Assembly: GCF_040932435.1 (NCBI RefSeq)
Contig: NZ_JBFQGA010000005.1
Coordinates: 427,679-491,678, forward strand
Direction: 5' to 3'
Length of the DNA: 64,000 bases
Origin: Kluyvera sp040932435
GTDB taxonomy: Bacteria > Pseudomonadota > Gammaproteobacteria > Enterobacterales > Enterobacteriaceae
The notes under the pieces are model-generated. The model was not told the DNA's origin, did no database searches, and saw only the letters and a program-made list of their open reading frames with translations. Positions within the stretch are counted from its first letter, which is position 1, and the number at the start of each line of letters is the position of its first letter. Positions 26,308 through 35,049 of the stretch are shown piece after piece. The translations under genes were made by a program, and so were the position numbers.

Positions 26308-26339
26308 AACAGCGACGCCGGGGGTTCCCGGCGTACCGC

Positions 26340-27065
26340 TTATTCCTTAGGCGCTTTCCCCGCCAGCAGCTTATCCAGCTCATCGCCGCCCACGTGACGG
26401 AAATCTTGTCCCTTCACGAAGTAGAAGATGTATTCACAGATATTCTGGCAACGGTCACCGATGCGTTCGATAGAACGTGCGCAAAACAGTGCGGTTAACA
26501 CGCTTGGAATGGTGCGCGGGTCTTCCATCATATAGGTCATCAGTTGACGCACGATGCCCTCATATTCTTGGTCAACTTTCTTATCTTCACGGTAGATACG
26601 CACCGCTTCGTCCAGATCCATACGCGCAAACGCATCCAGCACATCGTGCAGCATCTGCACAGTGTGGCGACCCAGCGACTCAAGACTCACCAGCAGCGGC
26701 TGGTGCTGGTGAGAGAATTTCTCCAGCGCCGTGCTGCAAATCTTATCTGCTACGTCACCAATACGTTCCAGTTCAGCGATGGTTTTGATGATAGCCATCA
26801 CCAAACGCAGGTCGCTCGCCGTCGGCTGGCGCTTAGCAATAATACGCACACAGGCTTCGTCGATCGCCACTTCCATCATGTTGACGTTCTTGTCGCCTTC
26901 AATGACGCGTTTTGCCAGCTCACTATCCTGGTTGTGCATCGCGGTAATCGCATCAGAAAGCTGCTGCTCTACCATACCGCCCATGGTCATCACCTGGGTG
27001 CGGATGCTTTCCAGTTCCGCGTTGAACTGGCCGGAAATATGTTTATTAAGATTTAAATTGTCCAT
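26340..27065 (-). CDS. phoU: Phosphate signalling protein PhoU
   Basis: 241-aa peripheral protein linking the Pst transporter to the PhoR sensor; it keeps the Pho regulon off when phosphate is sufficient. Two repeated three-helix PhoU domains (about 15-110 and 120-215) include metal-binding ERIGDVADKI and ERIGDRCQNI motifs. The second of two tandem ATGs (27065) is chosen by comparison with E. coli and by the spacing to GGGAG. Last gene of pstSCAB-phoU. Confidence 0.98.
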   Translation of the reverse strand: MDNLNLNKHISGQFNAELESIRTQVMTMGGMVEQQLSDAITAMHNQDSELAKRVIEGDKNVNMMEVAIDEACVRIIAKRQPTASDLRLVMAIIKTIAELERIGDVADKICSTALEKFSHQHQPLLVSLESLGRHTVQMLHDVLDAFARMDLDEAVRIYREDKKVDQEYEGIVRQLMTYMMEDPRTIPSVLTALFCARSIERIGDRCQNICEYIFYFVKGQDFRHVGGDELDKLLAGKAPKE

Positions 27066-27089
27066 CATTTCTCCCGATGCCCAGGCATA

Positions 27090-27863
27090 TCAACCGTAGC
27101 GGCCAGTAATATAGTCTTCAGTTTGTTTCTTCGCGGGCTTGGTGAACAGGTCATCCGTGTTGCTAAACTCAATCAACTCGCCCAGGTACATAAATGCCGT
27201 GTGGTCGGAACAACGCGCTGCCTGCTGCATGTTGTGGGTCACGATAACCACGGTGTAATCCTCTTTCAGCTCGGTAATCAGCTCTTCGATACGACCGGTG
27301 GAGATCGGGTCAAGGGCTGAGCACGGCTCATCCAGCAGCAGAACTTCCGGTCGGATAGCAATGCCGCGCGCAATGCACAGACGCTGTTGCTGGCCACCGG
27401 AGAGAGAATACCCGCTCTGATGCAGCTTATCCTTGGTTTCATTCCATAATGCGGCTTTGGTCAACGCCCACTGAACGCGCTCATCCATATCGGTGCGGGA
27501 CAGCTTTTCAAACAGGCGCACGCCAAAGGCGATATTGTCATAAATAGACATTGGGAATGGCGTCGGCTTCTGGAACACCATCCCCACTTTGGCACGCAGC
27601 AGCGCGATATCTTGGGTATTGGTGAGAATATTGTCGCCATCCAGCAGAATTTCACCTTCCGCACGCTGCTCCGGGTACAGTTCAAACATCTTGTTGAAGG
27701 TACGCAGAAGCGTTGATTTACCGCAACCTGATGGGCCGATAAACGCGGTGACCTGGTTTTTGGCGATATCCAGGTTAATGTTCTTCAGGGCATGGAATTT
27801 GCCGTAGTAGAAGTTCAGGTCACGTACTGAAATCTTACCCGGAGTTGTGTTCACCATACTCAT
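27090..27863 (-). CDS. pstB: Phosphate ABC transporter ATP-binding protein PstB
   Basis: 257-aa ATPase that powers the PstSCAB phosphate importer. Walker A is GPSGCGKST, the signature LSGGQQQR and Walker B VLLLDEP. The open frame runs 31 codons further upstream through a REP element, but ATG 27863 (MSMVNTTPGKISV) is the family start. The gap to pstA is 99 bp and holds that REP, which is unusual within this operon. Confidence 0.98.
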   Translation of the reverse strand: MSMVNTTPGKISVRDLNFYYGKFHALKNINLDIAKNQVTAFIGPSGCGKSTLLRTFNKMFELYPEQRAEGEILLDGDNILTNTQDIALLRAKVGMVFQKPTPFPMSIYDNIAFGVRLFEKLSRTDMDERVQWALTKAALWNETKDKLHQSGYSLSGGQQQRLCIARGIAIRPEVLLLDEPCSALDPISTGRIEELITELKEDYTVVIVTHNMQQAARCSDHTAFMYLGELIEFSNTDDLFTKPAKKQTEDYITGRYG

Positions 27864-27920
27864 CTCAATCTCTTCCTCATCCAGCGCCGCATGTGCCACG
27901 CCGTTAAATATGTTCAACCA

Positions 27921-27955
27921 TAGGCCGGATAAGGCGTTTACGCCGCCATCCGGCA
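27921..27955. repeat. REP element inside the pst operon
   Basis: TAGGCCGGATAAGGCG paired with GCCGCCATCCGGC, located between pstA and pstB. Confidence 0.85.
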
Positions 27956-27962
27956 CTTTGTC

Positions 27963-28853
27963 TTAACCGTGTCTCTTCTTCGCGAAAACAACGCGCGCCA
28001 GAATATTCAGCAGCAGTACACACAGCGTGATAATCAGCACACCGGCCCAAGCCAACTGCTGCCACTCTGCAAACGGGCTCATCGCAAACTTAAAGATGGT
28101 GACCGGCAGGTTAGCAATAGGCTGCATCATGTCGGTGCTCCAGAACTGGTTGGATAGCGCGGTAAACAGCAGCGGTGCGGTTTCACCCGCGATGCGCGCA
28201 ATTGCCAGCAGGATACCGGTCATGATCCCGGAAATTGACGCTTTTAGCGTGATGGCCGAAATCATCCGCCACTTTGGTGTTCCTAGCGCATAGGCCGCTT
28301 CACGCAGGCTATCTGGCACCAGTTTCAACATGTTCTCGGTGGTACGAATAACAATAGGCACCTGCAGCAGCGCCAGCGCTATCACGCCCGCCCAGCCGGA
28401 GAAGTGCTGCATCTGCGCGACCACGATGGTGTAGACAAACAGCCCCACAACGATAGACGGTGCGGAAAGCAGAATATCGTTAATAAAGCGGATAACTTCA
28501 GCCAGCCAGGATTTGCGCCCGTACTCAGCAAGATAGATGCCCGCCATAATGCCCAGCGGAGTACCAATGACCGTCGACCACAGGATCAACAGGCCGCTGC
28601 CCGCCAAGGCGTTTGCCAAGCCACCGCCCGCCGTGTTCGGCGGCGGCGTCATTTCGGTGAACAGCGCCAGCGACATACCATCGATGCCGCGGGTGATGGT
28701 GGCCATTAAGATCCACACCAGCCAGAACAGCCCGAAGATCATCGTCGCCATCGAGAGCGTCAGCGCGATGCGGTTTTTCATGCGGCGACGCGCCTGCATT
28801 TTGCGACGAGACTCGGCAAGCTCTGCGGTGTTTTGCATTTCCAGTGTGGTCAT
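27963..28853 (-). CDS. pstA: Phosphate ABC transporter permease PstA
   Basis: 296-aa inner-membrane permease forming the phosphate channel with PstC. About six membrane segments. The binding-protein-dependent transport (EAA-type) loop lies in REAAYALGTPKWRMISAITL. Its ATG overlaps the pstC stop by four bases (ATGA). Confidence 0.98.
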   Translation of the reverse strand: MTTLEMQNTAELAESRRKMQARRRMKNRIALTLSMATMIFGLFWLVWILMATITRGIDGMSLALFTEMTPPPNTAGGGLANALAGSGLLILWSTVIGTPLGIMAGIYLAEYGRKSWLAEVIRFINDILLSAPSIVVGLFVYTIVVAQMQHFSGWAGVIALALLQVPIVIRTTENMLKLVPDSLREAAYALGTPKWRMISAITLKASISGIMTGILLAIARIAGETAPLLFTALSNQFWSTDMMQPIANLPVTIFKFAMSPFAEWQQLAWAGVLIITLCVLLLNILARVVFAKKRHG

Positions 28854-29812
28854 GAGCGTGCCCCTTCATTCTTCGCCAGACGCATAATCATGAACTTCGA
28901 TGCCGCCAGCACGATAAAGGTAATCGCAAACAGAATCAGACCCAGCTCCATCAAGGCGGAGACATGCAGCCCAGATTCCGCTTCAGCAAATTCGTTTGCC
29001 AGCGCGGAGGTGATGCTGTTGCCCGGCATATACAGCGAAGCGCTGTCGAGCTGGTAGGTGTTACCGATGATAAAGGTCACCGCCATGGTTTCACCTAGCG
29101 CACGGCCAAGACCAAGCATCACGCCACCGATAACCCCATTTTTGGTAAACGGCAGGACGATACGCCAGATAACTTCCCAGGTGGTGCAGCCGATGCCGTA
29201 GGCCGACTCTTTCATCATCACCGGAGTTTGTTCAAAGACATCACGCATAACGGCGGAGATATACGGAATAATCATGATGGCGAGGATAACCCCGGCCGCC
29301 AAAATACCGATACCAAACGCCGGGCCAGAGAACAGGGCACCGACAAACGGGACGTTAGAAAGAATATTGCCAACCGGTTCTTGGAAGTAGGTCGCGAACA
29401 GCGGAGCAAAGATAAACAGGCCCCACATGCCGTAAACGATGCTGGGAATAGCCGCCAGCAGCTCGATCGCGATACCTAACGGACGTTTGAGCCAGTTGGG
29501 TGCTAATTCGGTCAGGAAGAGTGCAATGCCGAAACTCACCGGAACGGCGATCAACAAAGCGATGACGGAGGTGACAATCGTACCGTAAATAGGTACCAGC
29601 GCGCCGTAGATGTCGTTGGGAGCATCCCACTCTTTGGTCCACAGGAAGGCGAAGCCGAACTTCTCCATGCTGGGCCAAGAGGAGATAACCAGAGAGACGA
29701 TAATCCCGCCCAGCATCAATAGCACAATCAGCGCAGCCAGTCTGACTAGCGCGCTGAATATCATGTCACCCTTTTTACCCGGAGGGTTAAAAGCAGGCTT
29801 GGTTGCAGCCAT
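28850..29812 (-). CDS. pstC: Phosphate ABC transporter permease PstC
   Basis: 320-aa permease partner of PstA, one residue longer than in E. coli. It opens MAATKPAFNPPGKKGD before the first membrane segment. The EAA-type loop is KESAYGIGCTTWEVIWRIVLP. It lies 126 bp after pstS, an interval occupied by two palindromes. Confidence 0.97.
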   Translation of the reverse strand: MAATKPAFNPPGKKGDMIFSALVRLAALIVLLMLGGIIVSLVISSWPSMEKFGFAFLWTKEWDAPNDIYGALVPIYGTIVTSVIALLIAVPVSFGIALFLTELAPNWLKRPLGIAIELLAAIPSIVYGMWGLFIFAPLFATYFQEPVGNILSNVPFVGALFSGPAFGIGILAAGVILAIMIIPYISAVMRDVFEQTPVMMKESAYGIGCTTWEVIWRIVLPFTKNGVIGGVMLGLGRALGETMAVTFIIGNTYQLDSASLYMPGNSITSALANEFAEAESGLHVSALMELGLILFAITFIVLAASKFMIMRLAKNEGARS

Positions 29813-29845
29813 AAATTACTCTTCAGTTAATAACGTTTACGAAAG

Positions 29846-29919
29846 TGCCCGATAGCGGCTGGCGCTTATCGGGCCTACAGTCGGAACCGTAGGGCGGGTT
29901 AGCATTAGCACTACCCGCC
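29846..29919. repeat. REP-like palindromes between pstS and pstC
   Basis: TGCCCGATAGCGGCTGGCGC...ATCGGGCCTAC at 29846-29879, and a second hairpin GGCGGGTTAGC...GCACTACCCGCC at about 29894-29919. Such structures may protect the upstream pstS message. Confidence 0.7.
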
Positions 29920-29938
29920 ATTTCCGTCAAAATTCCGA

Positions 29939-30979
29939 CTAGTACAGCGCTTTACCGCTGCTGTCTTTGACGTTGGTCTTCCATGCAGCACGAACCTGCT
30001 CAACTACGCTTTCCGGCAGGCTAGCATAATCCAGTTCGTTAGCCTGTTTGCCGCCGTTTTTGTAAGCCCAGTCAAAGAACTTCAGCACTTCAGCGCCTTG
30101 CTCAGGTTTCTTCTGGTCTTTGTGGACCAGGATAAAGGTGGTGGAGGTAATCGGCCACGCGCCTTCACCTTTCTGGTTGGTCAGGTCCTGGGCGAATGAT
30201 TTGCTCCAGTCTGCGCCTTTAGCCGCGTTAGCGAAGTTTTCTTCGGTTGGGCTAACGGCTTTACCGTCGGCTGAAATCAGCTTGGTGTAAGCCAGGTTAT
30301 TCTGCTTAGCGTAAGCGTATTCAACGTAGCCAATAGAGCCTGGCAGACGCTGTACGAAGGCTGCGATGCCGTCGTTACCTTTACCGCCCAGACCGGTTGG
30401 CCAGTTCACAGTAGAACCCGCACCGATTTTGGATTTCCACTCTTCATTCACTTTCGCCAAGTAGCTGGTGAAGACGAAGGAAGTACCGGAACCGTCAGCA
30501 CGACGCACTACGGCGATGTTCTGAGAAGGCAGTTTGACGCCTGGGTTCAGTTTGGTGATGGCTTCATCATCCCACTTCTTAATTTTGCCGAGGTAGATAT
30601 CACCCAGCGTTTTGCCGTCCAGCACCAGCTCGCCTGATTTCAGGCCAGGGATGTTTACGGCCAGCACAACACCGCCGATGACGGTCGGGAACTGGAACAG
30701 GCCTTCCTGAGTCAGTTTTTCATCAGACAGTGGAGCGTCGGATGCGCCGAAATCTACGGTATTAGCGGTAATTTGTTTTACGCCACCGGAAGAACCGATA
30801 CCCTGGTAGTTAACTTTATTACCCGTTTCTTTATTGTAGGTATCTGCCCATTTGGCATACACCGGCGCAGGGAAGGTTGCACCAGCACCAGTCAGGCTTG
30901 CTGCTGCGAATGCAGAGAAAGCGCTCATCGATAAGGTCGCGGCGACAACAGTTGCGACAGTGGTACGCATAACTTTCAT
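29939..30979 (-). CDS. pstS: Periplasmic phosphate-binding protein PstS
   Basis: 346-aa high-affinity phosphate receptor of the Pst importer. A signal peptide (about residues 1-25, ending FSAFAA) is followed by the mature ASLTGAGATFPAPVYAKW. Ligand loops include GASDAPLS and RRADGSGTSFVFTSYL. First gene of the operon, behind tandem Pho boxes, so strongly induced on phosphate starvation. Confidence 0.98.
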   Translation of the reverse strand: MKVMRTTVATVVAATLSMSAFSAFAAASLTGAGATFPAPVYAKWADTYNKETGNKVNYQGIGSSGGVKQITANTVDFGASDAPLSDEKLTQEGLFQFPTVIGGVVLAVNIPGLKSGELVLDGKTLGDIYLGKIKKWDDEAITKLNPGVKLPSQNIAVVRRADGSGTSFVFTSYLAKVNEEWKSKIGAGSTVNWPTGLGGKGNDGIAAFVQRLPGSIGYVEYAYAKQNNLAYTKLISADGKAVSPTEENFANAAKGADWSKSFAQDLTNQKGEGAWPITSTTFILVHKDQKKPEQGAEVLKFFDWAYKNGGKQANELDYASLPESVVEQVRAAWKTNVKDSSGKALY

Positions 30980-31044
30980 AATGTCTCCTGCAAGAATTCG
31001 TAAAGTGTTGTTTAGTGGCTACGATGAGCAAAATAGGATAAACA

Positions 31045-31062
31045 GGTGACAGTTATATGTAA
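31045..31062 (-). promoter_or_regulatory. Pho box (proximal) of pstS
   Basis: On the minus strand TTACATATAACTGTCACC, a PhoB site with 11-bp repeat spacing. It lies just before the pstS -10 region (TTTATCCTA) and equals the E. coli site. Confidence 0.85.
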
Positions 31063-31067
31063 GCTTT

Positions 31068-31085
31068 ATGACAGTTTAATGACAA
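31068..31085 (-). promoter_or_regulatory. Pho box (distal) of pstS
   Basis: On the minus strand TTGTCATTAAACTGTCAT, an almost ideal PhoB direct repeat, in phase with the proximal box. Confidence 0.88.
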
Positions 31086-31251
31086 GGAAAACCCCGTAAA
31101 ATACATCAATATTAAAACCAATAAAAACAATGAATTAAAAAAATAATTTACAATAAAATTTCAAAAGAATTTTGTTTTTATGACAGTGAAATGGCCATAC
31201 TTTATGACAGTGACGTGCCCAAAATTATTCTATTTTCAGGGTATAGCAGGT
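31086..31251. promoter_or_regulatory. AT-rich region upstream of pstS with extra CTGTCAT motifs
   Basis: Very AT-rich DNA between the Pho boxes and the glmS terminator. On the minus strand CTGTCAT occurs at 31204-31210 and again at 31180-31186, 24 bp apart. They resemble Pho half-sites, but the spacing is not the usual 11 or 22 bp. I see no gene. Confidence 0.4.
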
Positions 31252-31284
31252 AAAAAAATCCGGCTATGCCAAAGGCATAACCGG
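31252..31284 (-). terminator. glmS terminator
   Basis: Minus-strand stem CCGGTTATGCC/GGCATAGCCGG with a three-base loop, then a T run. Confidence 0.88.
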
Positions 31285-31306
31285 ACGGATTCGCTCTCAA
31301 ACGTGA

Positions 31307-33136
31307 TTATTCAACGGTTACAGATTTCGCCAGGTTGCGCGGCTGGTCAACATCGGTGCCTTTGATCAGCGCGACGTGATAAGACAGCAGCTGCAGCGGA
31401 ACGGTATAGAAGATAGGTGCAATCACCTCTTCGACATGCGGCATCTCAATGATATGCATGTTGTCACTGTTGGTGAAGGCTGCATCCCTATCAGCAAACA
31501 CGTACAGTTCACCGCCGCGCGCGCGCACCTCTTCAATATTGGATTTCAGTTTTTCTAGCAGTTCGTTATTCGGCGCCACCACAATCACCGGCATATCCGC
31601 GTCAATCAACGCCAACGGGCCGTGTTTGAGCTCGCCTGCGGCGTAGGCTTCTGCGTGAATATAAGAGATCTCTTTGAGCTTAAGCGCGCCTTCCAGCGCG
31701 ATCGGGTACTGATCGCCACGCCCAAGGAACAGCGCGTGATGCTTATCGGAGAAATCCTCTGCCAGCGCTTCAATGCGCTTATCTTCAGACAGCACCTGTT
31801 CAATGCGGCTCGGCAGCGCCTGTAATGCGTGAACGATTTCTTGTTCAACGGACTCGTCAGCGCCTTTCAACCGCGCCATCTTCGCCACCAGCAGCAGCAG
31901 CACCGTTAGCTGCGTGGTAAAGGCTTTGGTGGAAGCCACGCCAATTTCCGCACCGGCTTTGGTCATAATAGCCAGGTCAGATTCGCGCACCAGCGATGAA
32001 CCCGCAACGTTACATACCGCCAGCGAACCTAAATACCCCAGTTCTTTGGTCAGACGCAGACCAGCCAGCGTATCAGCGGTTTCCCCGGATTGAGACAGAG
32101 TGATAACCAGGCTGTTGGGGCGCACGGCCGACTTGCGATAGCGGAATTCAGACGCAATCTCGACGTCACACGGCATTCCGGCCAGCGATTCAAACCAATA
32201 GCGCGCCACCATTCCCGAGTTGTAGGAAGTGCCACAGGCGATAATCTGAATATGTTCGACTTTCGACAGCAGCTCATCGGCCTGCGGCCCCAGCTCGCTT
32301 AAATCCACCTGACCGTGGCTAATGCGCCCGGTTAATGTGTTTTTAATCGCGTTTGGCTGCTCGTAAATCTCTTTTTGCATGTAATGGCGATAGATACCTT
32401 TATCGCCAGCATCGTATTGCAGGTTAGATTCGATCTCCTGACGCGTCACGATCACGCCCGATTTATCGAAAATCTCTACCGTACGGCGAGTCATTTCCGC
32501 GATATCCCCTTCTTCAAGGAAGATAAAGCGACGGGTGACAGGCAGCAGCGCCAGTTGGTCAGAGGCAATAAAGTTCTCGCCCATCCCCAAACCGATAACC
32601 AGCGGGCTACCGGAACGCGCTGCCAGCAGGGTGCTCGGATCGCGGGAATCCATAATCACCGTACCGTATGCACCGCGCAGCTGCGGTATCGCACGCAGAA
32701 CGGCTTCACGCAGGGTGCCGCCCTGCTCCAGTTCCCAGTGCACTAAGTGAGCAATCACTTCGGTGTCCGTGGCGGAAACAAAGACGTAGCCACGCGCCTG
32801 CAGCATTTCGCGCAGCGGCTCATGGTTCTCAATGATACCGTTATGGACCACCGCAATATGGTCAGAAACATGCGGATGCGCGTTGCTTTCTGAAGGCTCA
32901 CCGTGGGTCGCCCAGCGGGTGTGAGCAATACCGGTGCCGCCAGGCAGCGGGTGATCTTCTGCTGCCTGTGACAGCATCTGCACTTTACCTAGGCGACGTA
33001 GACGGGTCATATGACCTTGTGCATCCACCACGGCAAGACCCGCGGAATCATAACCACGGTATTCCAGACGACGAAGACCTTCGAGAAGGATTTCAGCTAC
33101 ATCACGTTGCGCGACTGCGCCAACAATTCCACACAT
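31307..33136 (-). CDS. glmS: Glucosamine-6-phosphate synthase
   Basis: 609-aa cytosolic enzyme converting fructose-6-phosphate and glutamine to glucosamine-6-phosphate, the entry step to UDP-GlcNAc. The N-terminal Ntn glutaminase begins MCGIVGAV with catalytic Cys after the removed Met. Two SIS isomerase domains follow (about 285-425 and 455-600), ending AKSVTVE. It lies downstream of glmU. In E. coli its translation is activated by the sRNA GlmZ; the leader here has a hairpin at 33258-33275 that could take part. Confidence 0.98.
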   Translation of the reverse strand: MCGIVGAVAQRDVAEILLEGLRRLEYRGYDSAGLAVVDAQGHMTRLRRLGKVQMLSQAAEDHPLPGGTGIAHTRWATHGEPSESNAHPHVSDHIAVVHNGIIENHEPLREMLQARGYVFVSATDTEVIAHLVHWELEQGGTLREAVLRAIPQLRGAYGTVIMDSRDPSTLLAARSGSPLVIGLGMGENFIASDQLALLPVTRRFIFLEEGDIAEMTRRTVEIFDKSGVIVTRQEIESNLQYDAGDKGIYRHYMQKEIYEQPNAIKNTLTGRISHGQVDLSELGPQADELLSKVEHIQIIACGTSYNSGMVARYWFESLAGMPCDVEIASEFRYRKSAVRPNSLVITLSQSGETADTLAGLRLTKELGYLGSLAVCNVAGSSLVRESDLAIMTKAGAEIGVASTKAFTTQLTVLLLLVAKMARLKGADESVEQEIVHALQALPSRIEQVLSEDKRIEALAEDFSDKHHALFLGRGDQYPIALEGALKLKEISYIHAEAYAAGELKHGPLALIDADMPVIVVAPNNELLEKLKSNIEEVRARGGELYVFADRDAAFTNSDNMHIIEMPHVEEVIAPIFYTVPLQLLSYHVALIKGTDVDQPRNLAKSVTVE

Positions 33137-33286
33137 AGTTTTCTATTCCGATTTTGGCGTTATGCCATGCGTTGTCGGTCAACCTGTTGCCCGTATACCG
33201 GGCGCCCCGAGCCTTGTAGAGAGTGGGGTTATTTTTATGGGTACTGCATGTTGGGCGGGAGATTATGTTATCTCCTCACCCCTGTC

Positions 33287-33319
33287 TGCCTGATGGCGGT
33301 GACGCCTTATCAGGCCTAC
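33287..33319. repeat. REP element between glmU and glmS
   Basis: TGCCTGATGGCGGTGACGCC followed by TTATCAGGCCTAC, a single REP unit 16 bp after the glmU stop. Confidence 0.8.
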
Positions 33320-33334
33320 ACAAAAAACCACAAA

Positions 33335-34705
33335 TTACTTTTTCTTCACCGGACGCTGCCAGCCTTGCTTATGTACCTGCGGTACGCGGCTCAGCACCAG
33401 CTCATTATCGGCAACATCGCGGGTGACCGTGGTACCTGCGGCAATAGTCACGCCTTTGCCAATCGTGACCGGGGCCACCAGTTGGCTGTCGGAACCGACA
33501 AACACATCGTCGCCAATAATGGTTTTAAACTTGTTCGCGCCATCGTAGTTGCAGGTGATGGTACCCGCACCGATATTCACGTTATCGCCAATTTCTGCGT
33601 CACCAAGGTAGGTCAGATGACCGGCTTTAGAGCCTTTACCCAGACGCGCTTTTTTCATTTCGACGAAGTTACCAACGTGCGCACCTTCCAGCAGTTCAGC
33701 GCCAGGACGCAGACGCGCAAACGGCCCAATGGTGCAGGTGGCCTGCAACTGAGCATCTTCCACCACGCTGTAGGGGCTGATTTCGCAATCGTCGCCAATG
33801 GTGCTGTTTTTAATCACACAACCTGCGCCGATTTTGACGCGATGGCCAAGAACCACGTTCCCTTCAAGGATAACGTTAGTATCAATTTCAACATCACGCC
33901 CATGAGAGAGTGTGCCACGCAGATCAAAACGCGCCGGATCGCGCAGCATCACGCCCGCCAGCAGCAGTTTTTCCGCCTGTTCTGACTGGTAGACGCGCTC
34001 AAGGCGCGCGAGCTGCAGGCGGTTATTGACGCCTTCCACTTCGCTTAAGCGATCCGGATGCACGGCGGCAATTTCATGCCCTTCTTGGTATGCCATCGCG
34101 ATAATGTCGGTGATATAGAATTCGCCTTGGGCGTTATTGTTATCCAGTTTCGCCAGCCAGCGCTTCATGTCCGCGCCGTTAGCTATCAGGATGCCGGTAT
34201 TGATTTCTGCAATAAGACGCTGCTCGTCGCTCGCATCTTTGTGCTCCACGATGCCGGTGACTTTGCCGTTTTCACGCGTAATGCGGCCATATCCGCTTGG
34301 GTCAGCAAGCACGACCGTCAGCAAGCCAATGCCGCCCTGCGGTTTGGAGTCACGCAGGCGTTCTAATGTTTCAACAGAGATCAGCGGCACATCGCCGTAT
34401 AGCATCAGAATGTCTTCGTCATCGGCGAAGAATGGCGCGGCCTGCTGCATTGCATGACCGGTACCCAGTTGTTCCGCTTGCAGCACCCAGTTGAGGTTAT
34501 CGTCGGATAAGGTCTGCTTTAGTAAATCGCCGCCGTGGCCGTACACCAGATGAACCTGGGCGGCGCCAAGATGATTAGCGGCATCAATGACATGCTGCAC
34601 CATAGGTTTACCCGCTAGGGTATGCAGCACTTTAGGAAGATCGGAATACATTCGCGTGCCTTTGCCAGCGGCAAGGATCACAACGCTCATGGTACGCTTA
34701 GACAT
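33335..34705 (-). CDS. glmU: Bifunctional UDP-GlcNAc pyrophosphorylase / GlcN-1-P acetyltransferase
   Basis: 456-aa enzyme making UDP-GlcNAc for peptidoglycan and LPS. The N-terminal uridyltransferase carries LAAGKGTRMYSDLPK (about residues 11-25). The C-terminal left-handed beta-helix (about 250-440) shows hexapeptide repeats such as IGAGCVIKNSTIGDDC and NVNIGAGTITCNYDG. The tail is the usual basic PVKKK. First gene of glmUS; the promoter lies in the 344-bp gap shared with pelX. Confidence 0.98.
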   Translation of the reverse strand: MSKRTMSVVILAAGKGTRMYSDLPKVLHTLAGKPMVQHVIDAANHLGAAQVHLVYGHGGDLLKQTLSDDNLNWVLQAEQLGTGHAMQQAAPFFADDEDILMLYGDVPLISVETLERLRDSKPQGGIGLLTVVLADPSGYGRITRENGKVTGIVEHKDASDEQRLIAEINTGILIANGADMKRWLAKLDNNNAQGEFYITDIIAMAYQEGHEIAAVHPDRLSEVEGVNNRLQLARLERVYQSEQAEKLLLAGVMLRDPARFDLRGTLSHGRDVEIDTNVILEGNVVLGHRVKIGAGCVIKNSTIGDDCEISPYSVVEDAQLQATCTIGPFARLRPGAELLEGAHVGNFVEMKKARLGKGSKAGHLTYLGDAEIGDNVNIGAGTITCNYDGANKFKTIIGDDVFVGSDSQLVAPVTIGKGVTIAAGTTVTRDVADNELVLSRVPQVHKQGWQRPVKKK

Positions 34706-34948
34706 AGGTATCCTGTCTGTAGATTAAGTATGAAGTAAACCGGGTTAACGTTGAAAATTCTACATATTTTTCAGCATGAAATGGCTTGCTGATAAAACGT
34801 CCAACATTCCCTGCGCCACTGTTTTTCTGCCCTTATTTTCGTCCATATCAAATACATTTGTCTTGTAAGAATTCAGGCCAAGCGCCAGATTGCGCGCTAT
34901 CTCTCTGCTTATTCTGTTTTTTTGCTACCTGAATAAAGCCCACATGAA

Positions 34949-34967
34949 ATCAAAACGATGTTTTATT
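34949..34967. promoter_or_regulatory. KdgR-like operator 1 of pelX
   Basis: ATCAAAACGATGTTTTATT has the AAAC-N3-GTTT core of the KdgR consensus AATGAAACANTGTTTCATT; the right half fits better than the left. Four helical turns (42 bp) from operator 2. Confidence 0.45.
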
Positions 34968-34990
34968 TACTCATTATTGTGACGAGCAAA

Positions 34991-35009
34991 AAAGAAACAG
35001 TGTTTTGAT
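34991..35009. promoter_or_regulatory. KdgR-like operator 2 of pelX
   Basis: AAAGAAACAGTGTTTTGAT matches KdgR consensus AATGAAACANTGTTTCATT in its whole core (GAAACAGTGTTT), 40 bp before the pelX ATG. KdgR represses pectinolysis genes until 2-keto-3-deoxygluconate accumulates. Confidence 0.7.
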
Positions 35010-35049
35010 TTGGTGATAATTACACCAATCAACCATTCGGGAAGATAAT

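Larger units (their letters stand above)
34706..35049. promoter_or_regulatory. glmU/pelX divergent control region
   Basis: A 344-bp AT-rich gap between divergent genes. It contains two KdgR-like boxes on the pelX side (listed) and an inverted repeat TTGGTG...CACCAA at about 35010-35029 between the second box and the pelX start. Promoter hexamers are not clear for either gene. I see no further gene. Confidence 0.6.

Noticed and set aside
33011..33985. 324-codon open frame on the plus strand
   Set aside because: Spans the 5' end of glmS, the REP-bearing spacer and the 3' end of glmU in antisense. It is a product of two well-supported genes and a repeat.
34833..34854. possible NagC site upstream of glmU (TTATTT...AAATA)
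   Set aside because: NagC is known to regulate glmU in E. coli and the position is plausible, but the match is weak in AT-rich DNA and was not kept as a feature.
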